From an uncultured Actinomycetes bacterium (GTDB lineage Bacteria; Actinomycetota; Actinomycetes; S36-B12): DNA of 35,043 nt. The notes below the pieces were generated by a model that saw only the letters and a program-made list of their open reading frames with translations, ran no database searches and was not told the DNA's origin. The DNA lies in assembly GCA_937876275.1 (NCBI GenBank), contig CALFIA010000016.1:1-35043 (forward strand), given 5' to 3'. Below are positions 23,718 through 31,767 of the stretch, piece after piece (within the stretch, counting starts at the first letter, position 1; each line of letters starts with the position of its first letter). The translations under genes were made by a program, and so were the position numbers.

Positions 23718-24401
23718 TCAGCAGCAGCCGCCGCGTAAGAAGGGCAGGCTCGTAGCCCAGGCAGCCGCTGCATTGGCCGGCTGGAAGACCTCCGGGCGGT
23801 CGTCGTTGAAGAAGGCATGAACGGAATCGGGATAGCGCTCCACTGTGGCCGTGCCACCGTGCAAGGCAATGGCCTCGGTGTAGGCAGCGATCGCCTCGCC
23901 TGCCCACGACTCGTCGGATTCTGCGGCATGAATGAGGGCACTCTTGCCGGCATATCGAGACCAGTCGGGTGCGTACTCGGGCCAGGGCATGGCGGGGTAG
24001 AAAGCTACCGAGCAGCAGATGCTGTCGCTGACCGTAGGTGCGAGGAGGGCGAGACCGCCGCCCATGCAAAAGCCAATGACCCCCACTTTCGCGCTCGTGA
24101 CCTCTGCACGCGCAAGCAGCCAGCCAGCGGCCTGGGCAAGATCGTCGGCGGCCTGGGCGATGTTCAGCCCGAGCATGAGCTTCTGCGCTTCATCGGGCTC
24201 AGTCGTCTCAATGCCGCGGTAGTGATCAACAGCGAGTGCCACGAAACCCTCGGCGGCCAGGCGATCGGCCACGTCAATGATGTGCGGTACGACACCCCAC
24301 CACTCCTGGATCACGATCACCGCAGGGCCAGCACCTGACGCCGGAAGAGCCAGGTAGCCATCAACCTCAGACCCGTTGATCGGGATGGTCACGTTGCGCA
24401 T
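23718..24401 (-). CDS. Dienelactone hydrolase family protein
   Basis: This is an alpha/beta-hydrolase of 227 residues in the dienelactone hydrolase family, which use a Cys-His-Asp triad. Visible are Glu33 in QEWWG, nucleophile Cys112 in GFCMGG, Asp163 in ESDESW and His195 in SVHAFF. The substrate is uncertain; many such proteins hydrolyse esters or lactones other than dienelactone. The product ends with RGGCC. The ATG at 24401 follows TAGACT by 6 nt. A small CTGCTG/CAGCAG hairpin covers the stop (23708-23724). The tRNA follows 25 bp downstream on the same strand. Confidence 0.88.
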   Translation of the reverse strand: MRNVTIPINGSEVDGYLALPASGAGPAVIVIQEWWGVVPHIIDVADRLAAEGFVALAVDHYRGIETTEPDEAQKLMLGLNIAQAADDLAQAAGWLLARAEVTSAKVGVIGFCMGGGLALLAPTVSDSICCSVAFYPAMPWPEYAPDWSRYAGKSALIHAAESDESWAGEAIAAYTEAIALHGGTATVERYPDSVHAFFNDDRPEVFQPANAAAAWATSLPFLRGGCC

Positions 24402-24407
24402 GGCCAG

Positions 24408-24413
24408 AGTCTA
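24408..24413 (-). promoter_or_regulatory. -10 box of leaderless hydrolase promoter
   Basis: On the minus strand TAGACT is followed by 6 nt and the ATG at 24401. It lies in the 32-bp gap after the GH1 gene. Confidence 0.55.
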
Positions 24414-24433
24414 GGAGGCCGGATTTCCGAAGG

Positions 24434-25789
24434 CTACGGCCTGCGGCCGAGAAGCTGGGAGCGGTACCAGTGAGCGCTGTCCTTCGGGGTGCGCTCGCAG
24501 GTGGCTGGATCGACTCTGATGATGCCGAATTGCATGGTCCAACCAGATGACCATTCCAAGTTGTCCATCAAGCTCCAGGCGAAGTAACCCCGAACGTCAA
24601 CGCCGTCGCGTCGGGCGTCGAGCACGGCATTGATGTGATCAGAAAGGTACTGAGTGCGGATCGGGTCGTGCACGCCTGTCGGATCGACGACATCGTCGAC
24701 TGCCACGCCGTTCTCGCAGATCCACAGCGGCACGCCCGGCAGGCCGCGCTCGGCAATATGCAGCGCCTCGACGATCCCTTCGGGAATGATCTCCCAGCCC
24801 ATCTGGGTGAGTAATCCGCGCGGGGCAAATGACATCGGCGGGCAAGCCGGGAACATCGAGGAGTCCTGCCCCACTGCACCGGAGCCGGTCGGCTTCGGCT
24901 CAGTTACGCGCATCACCGTGTAGTAGTTGACACCCATCCAGTCAATGGGAGTTCCGAGAATCGCGTTGTCGTCATCACTGACGAATGACCAATCGGTCAC
25001 CGACGCGCAGGAAGCACGAACTTCTTCACTCACTCCGCGGCCGGCGAGAAGGTCGAGGAAGATCCGATTCTGCAGACCATCGACATGCGCAGCAACGGAA
25101 TCCATCGCAGGTGACTCGCTGACGATGGGGATGATGTTGAGGACGATGCCGACGTTCGTGGCGCCCACCGCGCGCATGCGCTCGACCGCAAGCCCGTGAC
25201 CGATGATCAGGTTGTAGGCGGCCTCAAGGGAAGCGCCAGGTTCAGTGCGGCCTGGTGCGAAGTAGCCCGAGCAATAGCCAAGGAACGCCGTGCACCAGGG
25301 CTCGTTCAAGGTAGCCCAGCGACCGATGCGGCCGTCGAAGTGCTTCGCCATGGCCTCGGCGTAGTCAGCGAATCGGTGGGCAGTCTCACGATTGACCCAG
25401 CCACCCTCAGCCTCGAGTTCGCTGGGCAGATCCCAGTGATACAGCGTGGCCACCGGCGTGATGCCGCGAGCAAGGAGTCCGTCGACGAGTCGGTCGTAGA
25501 AATCCAGACCTGACTTCGAGAGTTCGCCGGTACCTCCCGGCATGACCCGCGGCCAGCTGATCGAGAAGCGATAGGCGTCAACACCGAGCCATGCAAGCAG
25601 GTCAAGATCTTCTTCGAGACGATTCACGTGATCGCATGCCGTGGCGCCCGTGGCACCATCGATGACCTTTCCTAGCGTTTCCGAGAAGTCGTCCCAGGTG
25701 CTACGACCTCGGCCGGCAATATCGCCCTCGATCTGCCACGACGAGGTGGCGACTCCGAACTCGAAGTCACCAGGCTCCCGAATCTCCAC
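24434..25789 (-). CDS. GH1 beta-glucosidase/beta-galactosidase
   Basis: This is a cytoplasmic glycoside hydrolase family 1 enzyme of 451 residues without a signal peptide. The acid/base Glu163 (TLNEPW) and nucleophile Glu359 (ICENG) are intact, and the substrate-binding QIEGD, YHWDLP and SLMDNLEWSSGW blocks are present. The GTG start at 25789 lies 3 nt after the permease stop, so it is the last gene of the importer operon. It should hydrolyse beta-linked glucosides or galactosides brought in by that importer. The galKT genes nearby make beta-galactosides plausible. Confidence 0.93.
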   Translation of the reverse strand: MEIREPGDFEFGVATSSWQIEGDIAGRGRSTWDDFSETLGKVIDGATGATACDHVNRLEEDLDLLAWLGVDAYRFSISWPRVMPGGTGELSKSGLDFYDRLVDGLLARGITPVATLYHWDLPSELEAEGGWVNRETAHRFADYAEAMAKHFDGRIGRWATLNEPWCTAFLGYCSGYFAPGRTEPGASLEAAYNLIIGHGLAVERMRAVGATNVGIVLNIIPIVSESPAMDSVAAHVDGLQNRIFLDLLAGRGVSEEVRASCASVTDWSFVSDDDNAILGTPIDWMGVNYYTVMRVTEPKPTGSGAVGQDSSMFPACPPMSFAPRGLLTQMGWEIIPEGIVEALHIAERGLPGVPLWICENGVAVDDVVDPTGVHDPIRTQYLSDHINAVLDARRDGVDVRGYFAWSLMDNLEWSSGWTMQFGIIRVDPATCERTPKDSAHWYRSQLLGRRP

Positions 25790-25792
25790 CGG

Positions 25793-26773
25793 CTATCCCT
25801 TGACGGAACCGGCGAGGAGCCCTCGCACGAAGAATCGCTGCAGAGCGAAGAACACGATGAGCGGGATCACGATGGCAATGAATGCGCCGGCGGTGATGAG
25901 GTGCAATTGCGCACCATAGGTTCCCTTGATATTCGCCAGGTACGCCGTCACCGGCGCAACGTCCGGGGTTCCTCCTGCGAAGGTCAAGGCCACGAGCAAG
26001 TCATTCCAGACCCACAGGAATTCGAAGATGGCGAAGGAGGCGATGGCCGGGACGGAGAGCGGCAGGATCAGCTTGCGGAAGATCAGGAAGTGGCTGGCGC
26101 CATCAACGCGCGCTGCCTCCATGAGCTCACGCGGGAGCTGTCCGATGAAGTTGTGCAGCAGGAATATCGCGATCGGGAGAGCGAACATCGTGTGCGCGAT
26201 CCACAGTGGGATGTAGGTACCGGCAAAAAGAGACTGCGCGGAGCCCGCCTTGTTCAAGTCAGGGAAGATCGGGATAGGCCCAAGGCTCCAGCCCTTGTTG
26301 AACATCTGCAGGAGGGGCAGCAGGGCCATCTGCAGGGGAACCACCTGAAGAGCGAAGATCGCAAAGAAGATCACGGTCGAGCCCTTGAAGGGGATCCACG
26401 CCAATGCGTAGGCAGCCATGCAGGCGATCACCAGTGCAAAGACGGTGGCCGGGATTGCAATCGCGATGGAGTTGAAGAAGTAGGGCGTGATGCCACCGGG
26501 AATGACCGAACCGCCGGTCAGTACCTCGGAGTAGTTGCTGAGAGTGGCTGTCGGATCGGTGAAGAAGGTCCACCAACCGGTGTTCTGGGCTTCCTCTTTC
26601 GGCCGAATCGACGTGATGAGAAGACCGAGGGTCGGAATTGTCCAGAGCACCGTGATCACGATGACGACGAAGGACGCCCACGGGCTGCTCAGTCGACGAC
26701 GTGCGGCTTCGGGGATGGTCTCCTCGGGCAGGTTGCTCGGGAGCGAAACAAATTCGTGGGCTTCTACGCTCAT
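25793..26773 (-). CDS. Sugar ABC importer permease, AglG/MalG type
   Basis: This is an inner-membrane permease of 326 residues with six membrane segments after a 30-residue cytosolic N-terminus. The permease EAA loop is visible (LMEAARVDGASHFLIFRKLILPL). The region WTIPTLGLLITSIRPKEE followed by GWWTFF resembles AglG of the alpha-glucoside system more than MalG. The ATG overlaps the partner permease stop (ATGA at 26770-26773). It works with the permease at 26770, the binding protein at 27852 and the ATPase at 29546. Confidence 0.9.
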   Translation of the reverse strand: MSVEAHEFVSLPSNLPEETIPEAARRRLSSPWASFVVIVITVLWTIPTLGLLITSIRPKEEAQNTGWWTFFTDPTATLSNYSEVLTGGSVIPGGITPYFFNSIAIAIPATVFALVIACMAAYALAWIPFKGSTVIFFAIFALQVVPLQMALLPLLQMFNKGWSLGPIPIFPDLNKAGSAQSLFAGTYIPLWIAHTMFALPIAIFLLHNFIGQLPRELMEAARVDGASHFLIFRKLILPLSVPAIASFAIFEFLWVWNDLLVALTFAGGTPDVAPVTAYLANIKGTYGAQLHLITAGAFIAIVIPLIVFFALQRFFVRGLLAGSVKG

Positions 26774-27750
26774 CGGACCGAACGCTCCTTTCGCAGCTGA
26801 ATCACGTTGTAGATGATGATCGGAGTCACTCCGAGGAAGAGCACCACCGCGAGGGCACTGCCGCGCCCGACGTCGAATGCGACGAATGACTGGGCGTACA
26901 TCTCATTAGCGACCACCTGGGTACCGAAGTTGCCGTTGGTCATCGTGCGCACGATGTCGAAGATCTTCAGCACCGCGATCATGATCGTGGTGAGCACCAC
27001 GATCAAGGTGCCGCGAATCATCGGAATGGTCACCTTGCTGAACTGCTTCCAGCCGGTTGCACCGTCAAGCTCTGATGCCTCGATCACGTCGCTCGGGATC
27101 GCCTTGATCGCAGCAGAGAGCACGACCATCGCGAAGCCCACCTGAATCCAGATCATGATGATCATCAGCAGGAAGTTATTGAAGGGCTGCCACAGCAGCC
27201 AGTTCGGTGGATTATCGAAACCGAGCCACATCGCGACCTGGCTGAGCAGGCCGACCTGCGGCTGCGCGGGATCGCGGTATTCGTAGACGAGGCCCCAGAT
27301 GATGCCTGCGCCCACGAACGAGATGGCCATGGGCATGAAGATGAGCGACTTGCTAATCGACTCCCGCTTCATGCGATCGAGGAGAAGGGCGAGAGTCAGG
27401 CCGAGGGCCGTAGAGAGCACCGGCGCGATGATGATCCACAGCACCGTGTTGATCAGGAAGGTGGAGTTGCCCGGCGCGGTGAAGATCCACCCGAAGTTGG
27501 CCAGGCCCACGAAGTTCTTGCCGCTGGCATCCTGGAAGCTGCCTGCGGTGGTGCGGACTGCAGGGACGACCAGGCCGTAGATCAGAAGTAATACAGCGGG
27601 GCCGAGGAACACGACGCCGGCGATGGGGCCTTGTGCTCGCCCCTTGGCACGCGAGGCCAGGAAGAAGACGATGAGCAATATCGCGAGCACGATGGCGACG
27701 GCGGCGAACGCGTTGCCGATCTTGCTCAATCCATTGGCGAGTTCTTCCAC
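26770..27750 (-). CDS. Sugar ABC importer permease, AglF/MalF type
   Basis: This is the first permease of the importer, 326 residues with about seven to eight membrane segments. The stretch SLIFMPMAISFVGAGIIW and the following YEYR and QPQVGLL closely follow AglF of rhizobial alpha-glucoside transporters. The EAA loop reads VIEASELDGATGWKQFSKVTIPM. It follows the binding-protein gene by 101 bp, which contains a strong hairpin. It is coupled to the second permease. Confidence 0.9.
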   Translation of the reverse strand: MEELANGLSKIGNAFAAVAIVLAILLIVFFLASRAKGRAQGPIAGVVFLGPAVLLLIYGLVVPAVRTTAGSFQDASGKNFVGLANFGWIFTAPGNSTFLINTVLWIIIAPVLSTALGLTLALLLDRMKRESISKSLIFMPMAISFVGAGIIWGLVYEYRDPAQPQVGLLSQVAMWLGFDNPPNWLLWQPFNNFLLMIIMIWIQVGFAMVVLSAAIKAIPSDVIEASELDGATGWKQFSKVTIPMIRGTLIVVLTTIMIAVLKIFDIVRTMTNGNFGTQVVANEMYAQSFVAFDVGRGSALAVVLFLGVTPIIIYNVIQLRKERSVR

Positions 27751-27783
27751 TGCTCTTGCCCCTTCACATACCCGGAAGTGGAA

Positions 27784-27821
27784 CCGGGGTCTGAGGGATG
27801 TCTACACCCCTCAGACCCCGG
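27784..27821 (-). terminator. Intercistronic hairpin between binding protein and permeases
   Basis: A perfect 14-bp stem (CCGGGGTCTGAGGG with its complement) has a 10-nt loop and only a few U afterwards. Such a structure between a binding-protein gene and its permeases typically stabilises or terminates part of the mRNA, giving more binding protein than permease. Confidence 0.7.
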
Positions 27822-27851
27822 CTTTCAGTCACTTACTTCAAACCGAACTGA

Positions 27852-29243
27852 CTAGGAAGCGGGCCATGCAGCGTCGATGGCTGCGAGCACGTCCTTGGTC
27901 GGCTTGTCCTCGGCGAACCAAGCGGTCATTTCCTTCCACTCAGCACCCGCGCCGACAGCTGCCGGCATGAGGTCGGATGCATCGAAACGGAAGGTGCCGT
28001 TCGGGTCGGTCAGGTACTGAGCCGACAGCTTGTCGATCGGGTTGGCGTAGGTGTCCAGCGGAACACCGCTGTTTGCCGACACCCAGGTGCCCAGGGCCGC
28101 CTTGGCCGTGGCGAACTCTGCCGACGAGAGGAAGGTCTGCGCAGCAGCAACCTCGGGGCGATCAGCGAACGCGGTCACGAACTCGCCACCGCCGACGACA
28201 GGGTTGGGTGCAACCGCGTCGTCAATTGCCGGCAGGTAGAAGGCGTACACGTCGCCATCTTCGGCAATGGTGGTTCCGGGCTTGAAGTTCTCCCAGAAGT
28301 TTGCGTAGAAGGAGGCCTGCTGCAGCATGGCGCAGTCACCCTTGAGGATCGGGCCGCCGGCATCCTGGAATGCGGTGGTCGCGATGGTCTTGACGTCACC
28401 GAAACCGCCGTTGACGTAAGCCGGGTTCTTCATCCATGCAGCCAGGGTGTCCATGGCCTTGGTGATCTCGGGCGACTGGAACGTGATCTCGTGGCTGACC
28501 CACTTGTCGTACACGTCGCCACCCGACTGGCGCAGAACGATCTGCTCGAGCCAGTCAGTTGCCGGCCAACCGGTTGCTCCACCGGACTCGATGCCACCGC
28601 ACCACGGCTTGACGCCGGCCTTGGCGATCTTGTCGGACGCTGCGAAGAGCTCATCCCAGGTGGTGGGAACAGTGATGCCCCACTCGGCGAACTTCTTCGG
28701 CGAGTACCACACGAAGGACTTCATGTTCGAGCCCAGGGGTGCGGCGTAGAACGTGCCGTCGACGGTGCCGTAGTTCTTCCATGCCGGGTTCCAGTACTTG
28801 TCGACATTGTCGACAACGCTCTGGGGTGCTGCGACCGGGCCGCCGGCCTGGACGAGCTTGGCCAGGAGACCGGGCTGCGGGATGAAGGCGATGTCAGGGG
28901 CGTTGCCACCGGCGATGCGGGTGGGCAGCTGTGCCTCGAACTGATCGCTGCCTTCGTAGACGATGTCGATGCCGGTGCAGGTCTCGAACTGCTTCCAGGC
29001 ATCCTCGAACTTCTGCTGCTCGGGGGGCAGGATCGAGGTGAAGACGCTGACCTTCGCACCGTCGAAGGTGCCGTACGCGGCGTATGCCTCGCAGCCGGCA
29101 GCAACGGAGGCTGCGGGGGCTGCAGATGCTGCTGCCGTGCTCTCGCTCGACGAGCTGCTTCCACCGCAGGCGGCGAGCAGCATGGATGCTGCAACTCCAC
29201 CAACGAGGAGGGCAGCCCCACGGCGACGCATGGATGCGCTCAT
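27852..29243 (-). CDS. Sugar-binding lipoprotein, AglE-like
   Basis: This is the extracellular solute-binding protein of the importer, 463 residues. A lipoprotein signal ends in LLAAC (Cys26), followed by a Ser/Ala linker. The mature part has the binding-protein block GGNAPDIAFIPQPGLL and the AglE-like WCGGIESGGATGWPATDWLEQ, which suggests alpha-glucosides (maltose, sucrose, trehalose) as ligands. This is inference; the adjacent GH1 and galKT genes widen the possibilities. The ATG at 29243 has a good ribosome-binding site (TAGGAG). It is the first gene of the leftward operon. Confidence 0.9.
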   Translation of the reverse strand: MSASMRRRGAALLVGGVAASMLLAACGGSSSSSESTAAASAAPAASVAAGCEAYAAYGTFDGAKVSVFTSILPPEQQKFEDAWKQFETCTGIDIVYEGSDQFEAQLPTRIAGGNAPDIAFIPQPGLLAKLVQAGGPVAAPQSVVDNVDKYWNPAWKNYGTVDGTFYAAPLGSNMKSFVWYSPKKFAEWGITVPTTWDELFAASDKIAKAGVKPWCGGIESGGATGWPATDWLEQIVLRQSGGDVYDKWVSHEITFQSPEITKAMDTLAAWMKNPAYVNGGFGDVKTIATTAFQDAGGPILKGDCAMLQQASFYANFWENFKPGTTIAEDGDVYAFYLPAIDDAVAPNPVVGGGEFVTAFADRPEVAAAQTFLSSAEFATAKAALGTWVSANSGVPLDTYANPIDKLSAQYLTDPNGTFRFDASDLMPAAVGAGAEWKEMTAWFAEDKPTKDVLAAIDAAWPAS

Positions 29244-29304
29244 GGATTCTCCTAGCGTTCATGTCCGACGAGGGGGATCCTCGAAGGTCTACCGGAATTC
29301 CCGA

Positions 29305-29318
29305 AGTAAACGCTGTCA
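29305..29318. promoter_or_regulatory. LacI-type operator-like element 1
   Basis: AGTAAACGCTGTCA has a central CG and matches element 4, read on the opposite strand, at 11 of 14 bases. It lies 62-75 bp upstream of the binding-protein start. Confidence 0.45.
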
Positions 29319-29350
29319 TCCTGGACCCATTCCCTCAGGTACACAACAGG

Positions 29351-29383
29351 TGTCAACGAGTAATTCCCCTGTAAACGATCACG
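29351..29383. promoter_or_regulatory. LacI-type operator-like elements 2 and 3
   Basis: TGTCAACGAGTAAT (29351-29364) and TGTAAACGATCACG (29370-29383) share the half-site TGTMAACG; the right halves are weaker. Their centres are 19 bp apart, about two helical turns. Confidence 0.4.
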
Positions 29384-29450
29384 ATTTGGTATCGGAGCCG
29401 TAGGGGAAATTCGGATATCCACGCACCAGTTGGCCGTCACAGGGTTTACA

Positions 29451-29464
29451 TGTCAACGCTTACT
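29451..29464. promoter_or_regulatory. LacI-type operator-like element 4
   Basis: TGTCAACGCTTACT is an imperfect palindrome around CG, as is usual for LacI/GalR operators. It lies about 80-95 bp upstream of the ATPase start and probably overlaps that promoter. The regulator at 34531-35043 is the obvious candidate binder. Confidence 0.5.
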
Positions 29465-29545
29465 TTTTGCGCTACCGTGCCACTGCCGAGCTCATCGGCA
29501 CCACAACGGATCGTCCGGCACGTTCCTGCCGGTGGAAGGAAAGTC

Positions 29546-30616
29546 ATGAGCCAGAACGTGAAGTTCGACGACGTCAGCCTGCTGTACCCCGGTGGTACCA
29601 CCCCTGCTGTCAGCCACCTGAACCTCGAGATTGCCGAGGGTGAATTCCTCGTGCTCGTTGGTCCCTCTGGCTGCGGAAAGTCGACCAGCCTGCGCATGCT
29701 CGCCGGCCTCGAGCCGATCTCCGCGGGCAAGATCCTGATCGGTGATCGCGATGTCACGCATGTTGCGGCCAAGGATCGCGACATTGCGATGGTCTTCCAG
29801 AACTATGCGCTGTACCCGCATATGTCGGTGGCCGAGAACATGGGCTTCGCACTGAAGATCGCGAAGGTCTCCAAGGACGAGATCGATCGTCGCGTAAAGG
29901 AGGCCGCGAAGCTGCTTGACCTCACCGAGTACCTCGAGCGCAAGCCCAAGGCTCTCTCCGGCGGACAGCGCCAGCGAGTTGCCATGGGCCGCGCCATCGT
30001 GCGCGAGCCGCAGGTCTTCTTGATGGACGAGCCGCTGTCGAACCTCGATGCCAAGCTGCGCGTTCAGACGCGTACGCAAATTGCTGCACTGCAGAAGCGA
30101 CTCGGCACCACCACTCTTTACGTCACGCATGATCAGGTCGAGGCCATGACCATGGGCGATCGTGTCGCAGTTCTCAAGCTCGGCGTGCTCCAGCAGGTCG
30201 GTACCCCCGCCGAGCTCTACAACGAGCCGAGCAACGCATTCGTCGCGGCCTTCATCGGATCACCGTCGATGAACCTCATCAACGCAGGCATTACGTCAGA
30301 TGGCGTAGCGATGAAGGGTCACACCCTTCCCGCCGAGCGCGATGCACTAGCTCGCGCTACAGGTGACCGTGTTCTCGTGGGTTTCCGCCCCGAGGATCTT
30401 CACCTCTCAGACGAGGGCTTTGAGCTCACTGTCACTCTCGTCGAGAACCTTGGTGCCGACACATTCATCTACGGCACCGCTACGAACGACCGAGGCGAGT
30501 CCGTCGATCTCGTGGCACGCGGTAAGGCAACTCCCGCTATCGGCACGGTGGTCAAGGTGGCACCGGCTCGCACCTACATCTTCGATGCCGAGGGCGAGCA
30601 GAAGCGCCTGTCCTAG
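29546..30616 (+). CDS. Sugar ABC importer ATPase, AglK/MsmX/UgpC type
   Basis: This is the ATP-binding subunit for carbohydrate importers, 356 residues. It has Walker A GPSGCGKS, Q-loop FQNYALYPHM, signature LSGGQRQRVAMGRA, Walker B VFLMDEPLSNLD and the H-loop YVTHDQVEAMTMGDR. A C-terminal TOBE-like regulatory domain begins near residue 240. The start is ATG 29546, with GGAAGGA as ribosome-binding site. It energises the divergent AglEFG-type importer and possibly others. Its stop overlaps the galK stop in the palindrome CTAG (30613-30616). Confidence 0.94.
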   Translation: MSQNVKFDDVSLLYPGGTTPAVSHLNLEIAEGEFLVLVGPSGCGKSTSLRMLAGLEPISAGKILIGDRDVTHVAAKDRDIAMVFQNYALYPHMSVAENMGFALKIAKVSKDEIDRRVKEAAKLLDLTEYLERKPKALSGGQRQRVAMGRAIVREPQVFLMDEPLSNLDAKLRVQTRTQIAALQKRLGTTTLYVTHDQVEAMTMGDRVAVLKLGVLQQVGTPAELYNEPSNAFVAAFIGSPSMNLINAGITSDGVAMKGHTLPAERDALARATGDRVLVGFRPEDLHLSDEGFELTVTLVENLGADTFIYGTATNDRGESVDLVARGKATPAIGTVVKVAPARTYIFDAEGEQKRLS

Positions 30617-31767
30617 TTCGCGGTAATGAGCCGGGCCCCCGGGCCCGGCTCGACCTCGATCACGACTGCGGGAGCAAAACCGCGGGCTGAGTATTCGCGC
30701 TCCACTTCGGCGCGAAGACCGGACACTCGAGCAGAGTCGACCAATGCGAGCGCGGAACCACCGAAGCCCCCTCCCATCATTCGCGCACCCAAGGCGCCTG
30801 CCCGCATGCTGGCCTCGACCGCTGAATCCAACTCCGGGCAGCTGACGTCGAAGTCATCGCGCAACGACGCGTGAGAATCGCACATTAACTCGCCGAGTCT
30901 GACGAATTCACCCCCATTCAGGGCTGTCACTGCTTCCAGCACTCTCAAGTTTTCGGTCACGACGTGCCGAGTACGACTCACCAGAGTGTTCGAGTCTGCG
31001 TGAGCTGCAAGCCATTCACAGGCTTGGTCAAGTTGATCGACCTCGCGAAGAGACGTCAGCCCTAAAAGGCCCGCAGCCTTCTCGCACGACTCCCGCCGAG
31101 CGGCATATCCGCCGTCGACCAGTGCGTGGGATGCCCGTGTGTCGATGACCACCAAGGAAAGCCCGCTTTCCTTTGTCCGTAGCGGCACGGGAGTGATGAA
31201 ATCGTCGCGTACATCGAAGAAGAGCGCCGATCCCCGCTCACACATCATCGACGCCACTTGATCCATGGCTCCAGTGGGTACGCCGACGAAGTCGTTCTCT
31301 GCATGTTGCGCCATTCGGGCTAGCTCTCTTGCAGAGAACTGGAGACGGAGGCAATCAGTCAGCGCGACAAGTACCGAGCATTCCAACGCGGCGGATGAGG
31401 AGAGCCCGGCTCCAATCGGCACGTCACCGTCGATAACCACAAAGAGGCCTGCGTTGATCGGCGACTCTGTGACGAGAGACCACACCGCGCCGGCAACGTA
31501 AGCCCCCCAGCCGGTGACCGCGCCAGGTGAAAGCGAATCCATGTTGAGCACGATCTGCTCATCAGGATGCTGCAGCGAGGCGATGGTCAGAGTTGGCTCT
31601 GTGACCATCGAGACTGCTGCCACTACTCCGCGCTCAATCGCGGCAGGGAGAACGAAGCCGTTGTTGTAATCAGTGTGCTCGCCAATGAGGTTGATGCGCC
31701 CTGGAGCAAATGCCGCACTTATTCGATCATGACCTCGTTCACGAAGGTAGGCAACCACGGGGCTCAT
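30613..31767 (-). CDS. galK: Galactokinase
   Basis: This enzyme phosphorylates galactose to galactose 1-phosphate, the first Leloir step. The 384-residue GHMP kinase has the galactokinase signature GRINLIGEHTDYN (about 23-35), the ATP loop PIGAGLSSSAALE (about 130) and motif 3 GARMMGGGFGGS (about 333). The ATG overlaps the galT stop (ATGA at 31764-31767), so it is the last gene of the lacI-GH13-galT-galK run. Confidence 0.96.
   Translation of the reverse strand: MSPVVAYLRERGHDRISAAFAPGRINLIGEHTDYNNGFVLPAAIERGVVAAVSMVTEPTLTIASLQHPDEQIVLNMDSLSPGAVTGWGAYVAGAVWSLVTESPINAGLFVVIDGDVPIGAGLSSSAALECSVLVALTDCLRLQFSARELARMAQHAENDFVGVPTGAMDQVASMMCERGSALFFDVRDDFITPVPLRTKESGLSLVVIDTRASHALVDGGYAARRESCEKAAGLLGLTSLREVDQLDQACEWLAAHADSNTLVSRTRHVVTENLRVLEAVTALNGGEFVRLGELMCDSHASLRDDFDVSCPELDSAVEASMRAGALGARMMGGGFGGSALALVDSARVSGLRAEVEREYSARGFAPAVVIEVEPGPGARLITAN

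Larger units (their letters stand above)
29244..29545. other. Divergent regulatory region of sugar importer
   Basis: This 302-bp gap between the binding-protein and ATPase genes holds the four operator-like elements and must hold two divergent promoters. No small gene is evident; the open frame from 29450 is an in-frame extension of the ATPase that lacks a family-like sequence. Confidence 0.6.

Noticed and set aside
23708..23724. CTGCTG/CAGCAG hairpin at the end of the hydrolase gene as a terminator
   Set aside because: The 6-bp stem has no U-tract and is partly codon-driven; it is noted in the gene entry but not called.
23561..23953. N-terminal extension of the Bax-inhibitor protein
   Set aside because: It would translate through the tRNA gene; the ATG at 23560 has its own promoter box and gives the family-like start.
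25901..26800. 299-residue plus-strand open frame opposite the AglG-type permease
   Set aside because: Its very charged, Gly/Arg/Glu-rich product is typical of a GC-rich shadow frame; the permease on the other strand is certain.
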